A stretch of 64,000 nucleotides of DNA from positions 62,001 through 126,000 of the forward strand of contig NZ_JACHIB010000012.1 in the NCBI RefSeq assembly GCF_014203015.1. The letters run 5' to 3'. Below, piece after piece: positions 46,582 to 56,346 of this stretch; position 1 is the stretch's first letter, and each line of letters begins with the position of its first letter. The position numbers and the translations under genes are program-made. Below the pieces are notes generated by a model, which was not told the DNA's origin, did no database searches, and saw only the letters and a program-made list of their open reading frames with translations. The DNA comes from Castellaniella defragrans. Lineage in GTDB: Bacteria; Pseudomonadota; Gammaproteobacteria; Burkholderiales; Burkholderiaceae_B.

Positions 46582-49058
46582 GAAACACTCCGTTCTTGCT
46601 TGAATGAATGCGTTTGCCTTTTGCGCCGGAACCAGCTTGGCCGGCCCCGAAGTCCCCACGCGCCGGATGCCTGCCGGGACGAAGCCTCGGGCAGCAGGAA
46701 GTAGGCCAGCGCCGGCAGCAGGACCAGGGCGCCCACCATGTTCCACAGGAACATGAAGGCCAGCAGAATGCCCATGTCGGCCTGGAACTTGATGGCCGAG
46801 AAAGCCCAGGTGGCCACTCCGGCAGCCAGGGTCAGCCCCGTGAGCAGGACAACCTTGCCGGTGAAGGCCAGGGCCTCGTAGTACGCCTGCGACAAGCTGC
46901 GTCCCGCGCGAATCTGCGCCAGCGTGACCGAAAGGATGTACAGGGCATAGTCCACGCCGATCCCCACGCCCAGGGCGATCACCGGCAGGGTCGCCACCTT
47001 CACCCCCATCCCCAGCCACACCATCAGGGCTTCGGCCAGGGCCGAGGTCAGCATGAGCGGCAGGACCGCCACCAGCACCGCGCGCCAGGACCGGAAGGTG
47101 ACGAAGCACAGCACGACCACCGCGCCATAGACCAGCAGCAGCATCCGGCGCCAGGCTTGCTCGACCACGATATTGGTCGCCGCGTCGATGCCGGAAGTCC
47201 CGGCGGCCAGCTTGAACCGGACCGCCTCGCCGTCGTTGCGGGCGGCAAAGGCCTCGACGTGATCCACCAATCGCGTCAAAGTGTCGGCCTTGTGGTCCCG
47301 CAGATAGACGTACACGGTCAGCAGATCGCACGCATCGTTGTACACGCCCCGGGGCGCGCTGGCCGTCGCGAAATTGAGCATTTCCTGATTGCGGATCAGC
47401 GCCTGCCATTTCGGATGGCCCTCGTTGAGCCCCATCAGCATGAAGCGGTTCAGACGCGCGAGCGATTGCGTCGATTCCACCCCCGGCAGCTGGCGCAGTT
47501 CCCACTCCAGCGTGTCCACCCGGCGCAGGGCCTCATAGTTCGCACAGCTGGCGCTGCCGCCCTTCGGCGTCTCCGCCATGATGGCGAAGACGTCGCTGCT
47601 GGCCCCGAAATGGTCGTTCAGGAAGGCCACGTCGCGGTTGTAGCGGGAATCGGCCCGCAGTTCGGGCGCCCCGGGGTCCAGGTCGCCGATCTTGAGCTGC
47701 CGGCTGCCCAGCACGCCCAGCACGCCCAACGCCACGGCAGCGGATACCGCCAGCCACGCGCCGCGGCCGCGCGTGAACCGGTCCAGCATCCGCCAGAAGG
47801 GGTGCCGCTCTCCCATTTCCGCCCGCTGCTCGATCCGCAGGCTGCGGGCCGCGGCGGCCGGACTCACGCCGGTGTAGGACAGCAGGATCGGCAGGAGGAT
47901 CAGGTTCGTGAAGATGAGGACGGCCACCCCCAGGCTGGCGGCGATGGCCAGTTCCTGGATGACGCGGATATCGATGACCAGCAGCACGGCGAATCCGACC
48001 ACGTCGGCCAGCAGCGCGGTCAGCCCCGCCAGGAAGAGCCGGCGGAAGGTATAGCGCGCGGCGACGTACTTGTGCGTCCCCCGGCCGATGTCCTGCATGA
48101 TGCCGTTCATCTTCTGCGCACCATGGCTCATGCCGATGGCGAAGACCAGGAACGGCACCAGCATCGAATAAGGATCCAGGTCGTAGCCCAGGCCTGCCAC
48201 CAGGCCCAGTTGCCACAGCACCGCCACCAGCGAACTGAGCACCACCAGCGCCGTGGAACGCACACAACGCGTGAACCAGTAGACCACTGCTGTCGCGATG
48301 AGTATCGCCAGGGCGAAGAACAGCAGCACTTCCTGCAGCCCGGCGATCAGATCGCCCACGATCTTGGCGAACCCGGTGATGTGGATGGCGATCCCATTGC
48401 CCTGGAAGCGCGTGCGGATGGACTCGAGCTGCTGCGACAGGCGGTCGTAATCGAGCTCGGCGCCATCCGGCAGCCGGCTCAGCAGGGGCACGAAGATCAC
48501 GCTGGACCGCCGATCGCGGGCCACGATCTGCTGCGCGTCGCCCGAACGCATCACATTGGCCTCGAGCTGCCTCAGGCTGGCGGCGGAACCATCGTAGCCG
48601 TCGGGGATGATCGGGCCGCCCTCCATGCCGTCCTCGGTGACGCCGACCCAGCGGGTGCCGGGCGTCCAGAGGGACTTCATGCCAACCCGGTCCACGCCGG
48701 GCAGCAGGAACACTGCATCGTTGATCTGGCGCAGCGTTTCCATGTAGGCGGCGTCGTAGATGCTCGCGCCCTCGTGCTCGACGGCGATCCGCACCGCATT
48801 GCCCAGGCCCTGGAGATCCTGCTTGTGCGCCAGGTAGTTGACGATGTAAGGGTGTCCCGTTGGAATCGTCTTTTCAAAACTGGCATTCAGGCGCAGGCCC
48901 AGCGCCTGCCACCCCAGAAGGATCGACACCAGGAGGCAGGACACCACCACCAGCAGGCGGTGATTGAACAGCACGCGCTCCAGCCCGGAGCCCGACGCCC
49001 GGTCGAAATCAGCCAGGCGTGCGACGACCGGCTGCTCGGCGGAAGAATGAATATGCAT
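46578..49058 (-). CDS. RND/MMPL-family transporter
   Basis: This 826-residue inner-membrane protein has the RND architecture: one N-terminal helix, a large periplasmic domain, a block of five helices with a sterol-sensing-like region ([15 protein letters not shown] near 310), and then a repeat of the same layout. It matches the MMPL/'hydrophobe' branch rather than the drug-efflux AcrB branch, and no membrane-fusion protein or TolC partner is nearby. In several hydrophobic-compound gene clusters such proteins occur with YCF48-like, DUF1302 and DUF1329 proteins, as here. It is coupled to the HisD-like gene and follows the YCF48-like gene by 10 bases. Confidence 0.9.
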   Translation of the reverse strand: MHIHSSAEQPVVARLADFDRASGSGLERVLFNHRLLVVVSCLLVSILLGWQALGLRLNASFEKTIPTGHPYIVNYLAHKQDLQGLGNAVRIAVEHEGASIYDAAYMETLRQINDAVFLLPGVDRVGMKSLWTPGTRWVGVTEDGMEGGPIIPDGYDGSAASLRQLEANVMRSGDAQQIVARDRRSSVIFVPLLSRLPDGAELDYDRLSQQLESIRTRFQGNGIAIHITGFAKIVGDLIAGLQEVLLFFALAILIATAVVYWFTRCVRSTALVVLSSLVAVLWQLGLVAGLGYDLDPYSMLVPFLVFAIGMSHGAQKMNGIMQDIGRGTHKYVAARYTFRRLFLAGLTALLADVVGFAVLLVIDIRVIQELAIAASLGVAVLIFTNLILLPILLSYTGVSPAAAARSLRIEQRAEMGERHPFWRMLDRFTRGRGAWLAVSAAVALGVLGVLGSRQLKIGDLDPGAPELRADSRYNRDVAFLNDHFGASSDVFAIMAETPKGGSASCANYEALRRVDTLEWELRQLPGVESTQSLARLNRFMLMGLNEGHPKWQALIRNQEMLNFATASAPRGVYNDACDLLTVYVYLRDHKADTLTRLVDHVEAFAARNDGEAVRFKLAAGTSGIDAATNIVVEQAWRRMLLLVYGAVVVLCFVTFRSWRAVLVAVLPLMLTSALAEALMVWLGMGVKVATLPVIALGVGIGVDYALYILSVTLAQIRAGRSLSQAYYEALAFTGKVVLLTGLTLAAGVATWAFSAIKFQADMGILLAFMFLWNMVGALVLLPALAYFLLPEASSRQASGAWGLRGRPSWFRRKRQTHSFKQERSVS

Positions 49059-49068
49059 GGTGTTTCCT

Positions 49069-50211
49069 TCAATCGCGCAGGATCAGGGATTCGGCGGACT
49101 TCCTGACGATGCCCTGCAGCGTCGTCGCCAGCAGGATGCCTTCCGGCAGCAGGGTCAGGCTCGTCACCTGCGGCAGCCGGACCGCATCCAGGGCGCTCAG
49201 GCTGCGGCCCATGTCCGTGCTGGCATATACCTGCCCGGACTGCGTCGCCAGCAGCAGGCGGCCATGGTCGTCCAGGGCGCTGGCGATGACGGAGGCATGC
49301 TCCGGCACGGGCACCGGCTCCCAGCGCTCGCCGCCCGCCGGCCGGCGAAACGCCCGCCCCCTCAGCCCGGCGACGACCAGATCTCCGCGCGGACTGGCCC
49401 GCAAGGTGAAATAGCTGCCCTGATACGGCGTGGTCACCTGGCGGAAATGGGCGCCTCCATCGCGGGACAGGAGCACCAGCCCCTGCTCTCCCGCCAGGTA
49501 AAGCCCCTCGGACGTGGACTGGATGGCATACAGGTGCAAGGCCATCGGGTTTTCCACCTGCGCCGCCAGGCTGTGCCAGCTCCGTCCGCCGTCCACGGTC
49601 CTCAGGATCAGGTTGTAGGCGCCGACGACCAGGCCATGCCGCGCATCGCTGAAATACACGTCCAGGAACGGCTTGTCGGGCCCATCCGCCACCATCCGGC
49701 GGGCCGCCGCGAGATGCCGCGCGGCCCCTTCGGAAGCCGCGTCCAGTGCCAGTGCCGCATCCAGCATGCGCTGCGCCGCCGTGCGGCCATCGAGCTGGCG
49801 CTCCCAGGTCTGCCCGCCATCGCGGGTATGCAGCACCGTACCGAAATGTCCTACCGCCCAGCCTTCCTGCGGTGTGGGAAACGTGACCGCGGTCAGCGTG
49901 ACGCTCACGGGAACCTGCGCCTGGCGCCAGCTGCGGCCGGCATCGTCGGACCACAGGATCAGGCCGCGCTCGCCTACCGCCACCACCCGCGACCCCGCCC
50001 GCGCGATCGCCTGCAGGGCGGCGCGCTCGGGATGCTCGACCCGCAGGGCGGGGCGTTCATCGGCTTCGGGCATGGCCCGGCTAGCGCCCGGCGCAGCCAG
50101 GCCGAAAATCGCCGCGCCCATCAGGATCAGTCCCGGCAGCACCCGCCGGCCCGCGGCGCCGGCCGCGATGAGGGCGGCCGGCCTGCGGCCGCGAAATATT
50201 CCGCTTTTCAC
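49069..50211 (-). CDS. YCF48-like beta-propeller protein (exported)
   Basis: This 380-residue protein has an N-terminal signal peptide (GLILMGAAIFGLAAPGASRA near 27-46) and several bladed repeats of the BNR/YCF48 type: LILWSDDAGRSWRQ, VLHTRDGGQTWER, LILRTVDGGRSWHS, VLLSRDGGAHFRQ. YCF48 is a photosystem II assembly factor in plants, but bacterial homologues beside RND genes are periplasmic or surface-bound and of unknown role. It starts operon B, with its promoter in 50212-50416. It probably binds the transporter or its cargo. Confidence 0.88.
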   Translation of the reverse strand: MKSGIFRGRRPAALIAAGAAGRRVLPGLILMGAAIFGLAAPGASRAMPEADERPALRVEHPERAALQAIARAGSRVVAVGERGLILWSDDAGRSWRQAQVPVSVTLTAVTFPTPQEGWAVGHFGTVLHTRDGGQTWERQLDGRTAAQRMLDAALALDAASEGAARHLAAARRMVADGPDKPFLDVYFSDARHGLVVGAYNLILRTVDGGRSWHSLAAQVENPMALHLYAIQSTSEGLYLAGEQGLVLLSRDGGAHFRQVTTPYQGSYFTLRASPRGDLVVAGLRGRAFRRPAGGERWEPVPVPEHASVIASALDDHGRLLLATQSGQVYASTDMGRSLSALDAVRLPQVTSLTLLPEGILLATTLQGIVRKSAESLILRD

Positions 50212-50416
50212 TACTTGTCTCCAGAAATCGGCAGCCGTGTCCGGGACTGCCGCGGCGCCGAAGACTGTTTTCGCTTCGTACGCCGCACCCGCTCAAGATA
50301 GCGGCTTGCCAGGTATCCGAAAAATCGTTTCTTGAGATTCGAGGAATCCGCCAAACCGATGGATTGCCCAATGAGGTGCCGGGGTTGAGATGCCGGGCGG
50401 GACACTGCGCCCGGCG
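50212..50416 (-). promoter_or_regulatory. Promoter region of operon B
   Basis: This gap lies between the terminator of operon A and the YCF48-like gene. It is less GC-rich than its surroundings, with A/T patches near 50265-50345 (TTTTCGCTTCGTA, AAAAATCGTTTC). A leftward promoter here would make operon B an independent unit. No convincing copy of the LysR-type inverted repeat seen at 60706 was found. Confidence 0.4.
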
Positions 50417-50454
50417 AAAAAAAGCAACCCCACCACGCAAGGCGGCAGGGTTGC
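50417..50454 (-). terminator. Rho-independent terminator of operon A
   Basis: Read on the minus strand, GCAACCC and GGGTTGC form a perfect 7-base stem (50448-50454 with 50424-50430) closed by a 17-base loop. It is followed by seven Ts (50417-50423). It begins about 20 bases after the stop of the cyclase-family gene and cleanly separates operon A from operon B. Confidence 0.85.
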
Positions 50455-50474
50455 CCCACTGGAGGCGGGCCGGC

Positions 50475-51284
50475 TTAGCGCGGCAACGCCATCAGCGCAT
50501 CGTCGAAAATCGCCACGGCCCGCGTCCAGCCAGCGGACCCGCCGCGCACCTTGTGCGGAAAGCAGCTGACGAAAAAGCCATCCGGCGGCAAGGATTCGAG
50601 GTTGTGCAGTTTTTCCAGGTGGCAATACCCGATGTCGCGCCCGGCCTTGTGGCCTTCCCAGATGAGCGATTTGTCGCCGGTCTGCGCCACCTTGCGCGCC
50701 GTATGGGAAAACGGCGCATCCCAGCTCCAGGCGTCGATGCCCGTCAGGCGCACGCCGCGCTCCAGCAGGTACATCGTCGCCTCGCGGCCCATGCCGCAGC
50801 CGCTTTGCACATAGTCTCCCTGGCCATAGCGCTCTCCCGCGCGCGTATTGACCAGGACGATATCGAGCGGCTGCAGCACATGGCCGATCCGTTCGAGCTC
50901 GTCGGCCACGTCCTGCGCCGTCGCCACGTAGCCATCAGGAAAATGGCGGAAATCCAGCTTGACCCCCGGCTGAAAGCACCATTCCAGAGGGACCTGATCG
51001 ATCGTCCAGGAGGGCTTGCACTCGCCCAGGGCGGCGTCCTGGGTCGAATGGAAATGCCAGGGCGCATCCAGGTGCGTGCCGCTGTGCGTCGTCAGGGTCA
51101 CCCATTCGGCGGCGGCGGCCTCTCCGTCGGGGTAGTCCTCCGCGACGGTTCCCGGAATCATGTCCAGGAATTCGTGCAAAGTATCCTTGTGCGTCATGTA
51201 GGTGATCTTGGGCGCCAACGGCGGCGGATCGGACAATACATCGTTTTCCAGAAAGATCGAAAGATCGACGAAACGTCTGCTCAT
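50475..51284 (-). CDS. Cyclase-family metal-dependent hydrolase
   Basis: This 269-residue member of the cyclase/kynurenine-formamidase family (PF04199-like) has the metal-binding motif HSGTHLDAPWHFHS near residue 67 and the later VLVNTRAGERY and GIDAWSWDAPF segments. The family hydrolyses amides, lactones or isatin-like rings with Mn or Zn. It is the last gene of operon A, 48 bases after the monooxygenase gene and just before a terminator. It may open a lactone or amide formed after ring attack. Confidence 0.88.
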   Translation of the reverse strand: MSRRFVDLSIFLENDVLSDPPPLAPKITYMTHKDTLHEFLDMIPGTVAEDYPDGEAAAAEWVTLTTHSGTHLDAPWHFHSTQDAALGECKPSWTIDQVPLEWCFQPGVKLDFRHFPDGYVATAQDVADELERIGHVLQPLDIVLVNTRAGERYGQGDYVQSGCGMGREATMYLLERGVRLTGIDAWSWDAPFSHTARKVAQTGDKSLIWEGHKAGRDIGYCHLEKLHNLESLPPDGFFVSCFPHKVRGGSAGWTRAVAIFDDALMALPR

Positions 51285-51332
51285 GGCAGCTCCTGCTGTG
51301 TGTTGGACATACGATCGGAAGGCGCCATCGCC

Positions 51333-52466
51333 TCAGATGGACGCCGTCAGCGCCTGCATGGATTCCCGCAGGATGCGGCCATGCTCTTCCTTGTCGCCGC
51401 CCTCCATCTCGATGCGGCACAGGCGCTCGGAGTTGTGGATCACCATCCGGCAGCGCTCCCAGCGCCGCGCATGGAAGGCGTCCAGCGCCGCCTGCAGATC
51501 CGCATGCCGGCCCAGTTCCTCTCCCAGGACGATGCCGCTTTCGATGCCGATGCCGGCGCCCGAGGCCAGGTGCGGCGTGGTGGCCGCCACCGTGTCGCCG
51601 ATCATGACCACGCGCCCCCGGTTCCAGGGCAGCGGCACCAGGAGATTGCCCAGCGGCCGGTAATCGATGGCGGCCTCGGGAGCATGGACGTATTGAATCA
51701 GCGACTGGACGTCCGGCGCGGTAAAGGGCCGCATCAGACCGGCCACGACATCGGCCCAGGTGGCTTCGTCGATGTGCGTCTTCACCGGCCGTTCCTCGGT
51801 GAGGAACATGTACATTCGCGTGGGCGATACTGGATTGACGCCGATCTTGACCTTGCGGCCCAGCCACATCCGGGGGCGCGCCAGGTCGGGCAGGCGCGGC
51901 AGCACGGCGCGCCAGACCCCCTGGCCGATATATTCGGGCGGCGCGACCTCGGGGAAGAACAGCTCCCGCAGGCGCGAATGCACGCCGTCCGCGCCCACCA
52001 GCAGATCGTAGCGGCCCCGGGTGCCGTCGGTGAAATCGACGTCCACGCCCTCGGCATCCTGGACGACCTCCTTGAAGGTGGTCCCCAGCCGCACGGAAAC
52101 GCCGGCCTGGCGCGTCGCATCCGCCAGAATGCGCGCCAGGTCGGGGCGCATGATGCCGCCTCCTCCGGGCACGTCCGATCCGACCACGGGCGGGGTCGGC
52201 AGCCGCCCGATGCTCGCGCCTTCCGCCGTGTAGACGTCCACCCCGTCCGACGTGACCCCGTACTCCTTGAACCGCTCGTACACGCCCAAGGTTTCCAGCG
52301 CGCGCAAGGTGGCGCCGTTGATGGTGATGCCCGCACCCAGCGGACACCACTCGGAATCGATTTCCACCAGATCCACGGCGATGCCTGCCCTGCGCATCCG
52401 GATGGCCGCCGCCATCCCGGAAAACCCGCCGCCCACCACCAGCGCTGTATTGACTGCTGCCATCAT
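51333..52466 (-). CDS. FAD-dependent monooxygenase
   Basis: This 377-residue flavoprotein hydroxylase belongs to the para-hydroxybenzoate hydroxylase/salicylate hydroxylase group. It has the dinucleotide motif VVGGGFSGMAAAIRMRRAG near 9, the DG motif GADGVHSRLRE near 158 and the FAD ribityl contact VVMIGDTVAATTPHLASGAG near 284. It would insert oxygen into an aromatic ring using NAD(P)H. Its ATG overlaps the stop of the Rieske-like gene (ATGA), so the two proteins are made together, which is unusual because this hydroxylase class normally needs no iron-sulfur partner. Confidence 0.88.
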   Translation of the reverse strand: MMAAVNTALVVGGGFSGMAAAIRMRRAGIAVDLVEIDSEWCPLGAGITINGATLRALETLGVYERFKEYGVTSDGVDVYTAEGASIGRLPTPPVVGSDVPGGGGIMRPDLARILADATRQAGVSVRLGTTFKEVVQDAEGVDVDFTDGTRGRYDLLVGADGVHSRLRELFFPEVAPPEYIGQGVWRAVLPRLPDLARPRMWLGRKVKIGVNPVSPTRMYMFLTEERPVKTHIDEATWADVVAGLMRPFTAPDVQSLIQYVHAPEAAIDYRPLGNLLVPLPWNRGRVVMIGDTVAATTPHLASGAGIGIESGIVLGEELGRHADLQAALDAFHARRWERCRMVIHNSERLCRIEMEGGDKEEHGRILRESMQALTASI

Positions 52467-52855
52467 TGCTCCTCACTCTTGTCGTAATAAATATGGATCT
52501 CGCCCCGTTCGTCCACCCGCAACGGAACCGGCGTCAGGGATTCGCCGCGGCAGGGACCCTGCACGCACAGGCCGCTGCCCGGAAGGAAACGGGCGCCATG
52601 GGCGCTGCAGACGATCCGCGTGCCATCGCCGCTCATGTAGGCGTCCTTGCGCCAGGCCATGGGGGCGCCGGGGATATGCGGACAGGAATTGCGCCACGCA
52701 TGGAGCGCCCCGGCCTGCCGGACGACGAACACCGTATCCCGATCCTCGCCCAGGGGATCGAAGCCGCGCGCCAGCCCTTCGGACACCTCGCCCGCGGGAC
52801 ACAGGCGGATCCAGCCCGCCGTCCCGGCCCGCGCTTCGGCCAGCGCACCCATCAT
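52463..52855 (-). CDS. Rieske [2Fe-2S]-like small protein
   Basis: This 130-residue soluble protein carries one Rieske-type cluster site: Cys-Pro-His near residue 58 and CSAHGARF near 83. The two halves are 22 residues apart, longer than the usual 15-17. It lacks a membrane anchor and a catalytic oxygenase domain, so it would be a ferredoxin-like electron carrier or regulatory partner. It overlaps both neighbours by four bases (extradiol dioxygenase upstream, FAD monooxygenase downstream). The likely partner is one of those two enzymes; the need for it is not explained by known members of either family. Confidence 0.85.
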   Translation of the reverse strand: MMGALAEARAGTAGWIRLCPAGEVSEGLARGFDPLGEDRDTVFVVRQAGALHAWRNSCPHIPGAPMAWRKDAYMSGDGTRIVCSAHGARFLPGSGLCVQGPCRGESLTPVPLRVDERGEIHIYYDKSEEQ

Positions 52856-53805
52856 TGGTAATCACCGTTGGGAGGGCAATCGGGACCCGGCAGCCACTTC
52901 TTGCGATAGCCCAGCAGGAACGCCTGGGAATTGTCCGCGCTGATCGGCCACCGCCGCGGCGTCCAGCCTTCGTCATGCAGGTCCATGTCGGCATCCATCT
53001 CCATATGGCAGGCCAGGGGACTGTTGAAATACCAGAACCAGTTCGAGCCCAGCACGTGCCGCCCCGGCCCCCAGAAGGCCTGGTAGCCCTTTTCGACGAA
53101 GCGGCTGCCGTTCTGGAGGACTTCGGTCGGGCCGCCGAAATGAAAGGTGAAATGCTCGACCCCCTGCATGTGGGCCGGCGCCTGGATCAGGAAATGCGTA
53201 TGGTGATCCTGCGTGCCGGCCGGCTGGATGAACGGCCCCATGCCTTCAAAGGCGTCGGTGACGCGGAACCCCAGCCGTTCGGTATAGAAGGCCGTCGCCC
53301 TGGCGCAATCCGGCACGAAATAGACGATGTGCGACAGCGTCCGGGCGATGATCCGCGGCGCCTGGAGATCCACTCCCAGGGTATTGGGGCCGCGCTGCGC
53401 AGGTGCGCCGGGGGCGTTCACCCGCTCGGGCGCCTGGCCGTGCGCACGCCGCACCGTCACCCGGAAGCCCAGCACGAAACCCATGTCGTCGACCGACTCC
53501 AGCGAACCATCGTCCAGCCGGCGGACTTCCCGGTCCTTGCCCAGTTCCTGCGCGATCTGCTCCAGCGTCGCGGCATCCGCCACGCCCAGGATCGTCTTGC
53601 GCAGCATGCAGCCCGTCTCCAGCGGCGCCGGCAGCGCCGGATCCTCCGACCGGGCGATCCTGACGGCCGTGCCATCCAGAGCCTCGAAACGCCCGCCCGC
53701 GGCCGAGACGCCGACCGGCAGCAAACCGTAGTCCTCCAGGTAACGGGCGCATCCAGACACGTCCTCTACGCCGAAGACCACCTCATCCAAACCAATGATG
53801 TTCAT
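52852..53805 (-). CDS. Type I extradiol ring-cleavage dioxygenase (VOC fold)
   Basis: This 317-residue protein has two vicinal-oxygen-chelate modules; the second holds the iron site. Candidate ligands are His in LSHIVYFVPDC near 166, His in MQGVEHFTFHFGG near 225 and Glu in CHMEMDADMD near 275, the usual 2-His-1-Glu set. Such enzymes open a catechol-like ring next to the diol. I start at the ATG at 53805, preceded by a strong AGGAGGT; the frame is open further to 53910. It sits between an alpha/beta hydrolase and a Rieske-like gene, consistent with a meta-cleavage route. Confidence 0.85.
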   Translation of the reverse strand: MNIIGLDEVVFGVEDVSGCARYLEDYGLLPVGVSAAGGRFEALDGTAVRIARSEDPALPAPLETGCMLRKTILGVADAATLEQIAQELGKDREVRRLDDGSLESVDDMGFVLGFRVTVRRAHGQAPERVNAPGAPAQRGPNTLGVDLQAPRIIARTLSHIVYFVPDCARATAFYTERLGFRVTDAFEGMGPFIQPAGTQDHHTHFLIQAPAHMQGVEHFTFHFGGPTEVLQNGSRFVEKGYQAFWGPGRHVLGSNWFWYFNSPLACHMEMDADMDLHDEGWTPRRWPISADNSQAFLLGYRKKWLPGPDCPPNGDYQ

Positions 53806-53848
53806 GAACCACCTCCTGATGAATTGAAAACCGTCCTGAATGCCGGAA

Positions 53849-55009
53849 TCACACGGCAACTCGGCCCCCCAGGGCCTCTGCCACCCAATCGGCGATATAG
53901 GCGCCCGCATTGGCGCTGTTGTCGAAGCTGCTGTGCTGCACCCCGCCCTCCCGATCCGTGAAGATCTTCAGCTCGCGGCGCGGGCTGTTCACCAATTGAT
54001 CATAGGTGCGCTGCGCCCACTTGAGCGGGATCTGCGAGTCCTTCTCCCCATGGGTGACCAGGAACGGCACGCGGATGCGGTCCAGGATCCCGTCCAGGTG
54101 GACGTGCTCGGCGATCTCCATGAACTCCTCGAGGGTCCCGCCGCCCCAGACCCAGCGCACGTGGTCCCAATAATGCGGCACGGGGAAGTCGCCCTCCCTG
54201 GCCAGGCGCTTCTTCTGCACATCGCGCCAATCGTGATTCGCGCCCCAGACCACTCCCATGGCGAAACGCGGCTCGAAGGCCACCGCGCGCGGGCAGTAAT
54301 ATCCGCCCAGCGACACCCCCTCCAGGCCGATGCGCCGGGGATCGACATCCGGACGGGTTTCCAGCCAGTCCACCACCTTGCTCGCCCAGCGCTCGCTGTC
54401 GTGCACCGCCTTCATGTTCCACAGGCGCAGCGCCTCGCCCGTGCCGGGCTGGTCGATCACCAGCGAAGCCACGCCGCGCTGCGCCAGCCAGCGCGGCAGC
54501 CCCACAAAATATTTCATTTCCTTCGTGGAATCCAGGCCGTTGACCTGCACCAGAATCGGCTGGCGCCCATGGACGCCCTCGGCCCGCACGTAAAGACCGG
54601 CGATGTGGCCATCGCCATAAGGAATCTCGACTCGCTCGCAATTGGCGCCGGACAGCCGGATGCCGCGCCGGAACGCCTGCTGCGTGCGCTCGTACAGGCC
54701 AGGGCGTTCGGGATCGCCGTGCCCCAGCATGCGCTCGGCCGTCAGGTAGTAGATCGAGGCGCGCTGCAGCTTGTCGCCCGCGGAGATCGATCGGCCCCGC
54801 GCCTCGTCTTCGGCCGCCAGTTCGGCCAGCCTGTCGCCCATGCCGACCCAGCTCTGGCGGAAGGCCGCGGTTCCCTGGGCGTCGGGCTGCTGTGAAGCCT
54901 GCATCAATGGGCCGCACATGGCCTCGATCTCGCCCATGCGGGCACCCATCTCGATGGCCAGGTTGATCGAAAGATTCCAGACGTAATTGGTCGGAAAATA
55001 CTTGAACAC
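53849..55009 (-). CDS. Alpha/beta hydrolase of FrsA/DHPON-hydrolase type
   Basis: This 386-residue hydrolase has a helical N-terminal cap of about 130 residues followed by an alpha/beta domain. The nucleophile serine is in GVSLGGYYCPRAV near 242, an acid lies in THGEKDSQIP near 318, and the histidine is in GGVQHSSFDNS near 360. This layout is shared by 2,6-dihydroxypseudooxynicotine hydrolase and the fungal Ayg1 polyketide-shortening enzyme, both of which cleave C-C bonds. It would cut an acyl side chain or a ring-fission product. The start at 55009 has CAGGAGT upstream. Confidence 0.85.
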   Translation of the reverse strand: MFKYFPTNYVWNLSINLAIEMGARMGEIEAMCGPLMQASQQPDAQGTAAFRQSWVGMGDRLAELAAEDEARGRSISAGDKLQRASIYYLTAERMLGHGDPERPGLYERTQQAFRRGIRLSGANCERVEIPYGDGHIAGLYVRAEGVHGRQPILVQVNGLDSTKEMKYFVGLPRWLAQRGVASLVIDQPGTGEALRLWNMKAVHDSERWASKVVDWLETRPDVDPRRIGLEGVSLGGYYCPRAVAFEPRFAMGVVWGANHDWRDVQKKRLAREGDFPVPHYWDHVRWVWGGGTLEEFMEIAEHVHLDGILDRIRVPFLVTHGEKDSQIPLKWAQRTYDQLVNSPRRELKIFTDREGGVQHSSFDNSANAGAYIADWVAEALGGRVAV

Positions 55010-55048
55010 ATCACACTCCTGTTGGGCGGCAATGAAAGCGGGCCGGGA

Positions 55049-56278
55049 TCACCGGCGCCGCGCACCGCCGCCGATCGAAAATTCATGAGCCGCCTTCCTG
55101 GCTGCCAGCGCCACCACCAGCAGGATCAGCGCTGCCGGCAGGACCGCCAGGCCGATCCAGGCCAGCGCGGCCCCGACCCCTCCCACCGCCTTCGACAGCC
55201 CCACCACGAGCAGCGGGGTGAGGAATTGCCCGCCGAAGAAGGCGGCCATCCAGGCTCCCGTGCCGAAGGCCCGCTTGCGGCCCGGCAGCCCCTCCATGTT
55301 CCAGCACAGCAGGGTCGGCAGCATGAGTCCCGCACCGAATCCGGTCACCAGCACGCCGGCGAGCACGCCGCGATCCGTGGCCGCCGAGCCGACGATCAGA
55401 AAGCCCACCGCGGGCACGCCGAAGCTGAGCGCCAGGCGCAGCAAGGTGGTCGTCCCCATCCGCAGCAGGACGCGGAAGGCCAGGGATCCGAGCACGACCG
55501 CCAGCTGCCCCGCGGCCGCCACGCCGCCGATCACGGCGGGCGAGCGCACGCCCACGGCCTCCATGAGGTAGCCGATGTGGACCTGGATGGCCATGAACAG
55601 CACGGCGCCCAGCACGGTCACGAGGCAGATCAGACACTGGCGGGAGGCGCTGAACTCGTCCTCGCTCTCGCCAGCGCCCCCATCCTGCGCAGGCACCCTG
55701 CGGACCGGCTCCCACAGCATCAGGGACACGGCGAGCATCAGCGCCAGGCTGCCGGCATAGACGGCGAAGGGCGTGCGCCAGCCGTACTCCCCCAGGACCC
55801 CGCCCAGACCCAGGAACAACACCGCCGAAATCGAGGAAAAGGTGGTGTTCAGCGCCAGATACCGGTCGCGCTGCAGGCCGCTGTAGTAATCGCCGATCAG
55901 GGCGGTGCAGCAGATGGCGATCAAGGCCTCGGCCAATCCGACGCCCAGCCGCGACGCCAGGATCAGGTCCAGCGAATCCAGCCACACCGGTGCCGTGCCG
56001 AACAGAGCGTACAGCGCCATCCCCAGCACCAGCAGGGCCTTGCGCCCGACGCGATCGGCGGCGGCGCCGATGAACAGGGACAGCACGGCGACCACCAGGG
56101 CGGGCAGCGTCAGCGTCACCGGCACCAGATAGTCGGCCCCCGGCACGGCGGCGAAATGAGACTGCATCAGCGGCAGGTTGGGCGCGATCAGCACCGAAGC
56201 CATCACCGCCATGCAGCCGCACAGCAGCAGCAGATAGGCATGGCGGGGCCGGGCAGCCGGAACCACGGTCTCTTTCAT
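55049..56278 (-). CDS. MFS transporter
   Basis: This 409-residue inner-membrane carrier has 12 hydrophobic helices and the MFS inter-helix motif GAAADRVGRKALLVLGMALY near 71. It likely imports the pathway substrate across the inner membrane or exports a product. It lies in operon A between the DUF1329 gene and the alpha/beta hydrolase, with gaps of 68 and 39 bases. The helix 2-3 loop and central cytoplasmic loop are normal. Confidence 0.9.
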   Translation of the reverse strand: MKETVVPAARPRHAYLLLLCGCMAVMASVLIAPNLPLMQSHFAAVPGADYLVPVTLTLPALVVAVLSLFIGAAADRVGRKALLVLGMALYALFGTAPVWLDSLDLILASRLGVGLAEALIAICCTALIGDYYSGLQRDRYLALNTTFSSISAVLFLGLGGVLGEYGWRTPFAVYAGSLALMLAVSLMLWEPVRRVPAQDGGAGESEDEFSASRQCLICLVTVLGAVLFMAIQVHIGYLMEAVGVRSPAVIGGVAAAGQLAVVLGSLAFRVLLRMGTTTLLRLALSFGVPAVGFLIVGSAATDRGVLAGVLVTGFGAGLMLPTLLCWNMEGLPGRKRAFGTGAWMAAFFGGQFLTPLLVVGLSKAVGGVGAALAWIGLAVLPAALILLVVALAARKAAHEFSIGGGARRR

Positions 56279-56346
56279 TCGATCTCTCCTTGGAGAATCC
56301 GGATCGGCACGGACCGGGACGCCGCCCGGTCCATGCGCGCCCGGCG

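Noticed and set aside
46608-49106. 832-codon frame antisense to the RND gene
   Set aside because: Exact mirror of a clear RND protein; no start signal or homology.
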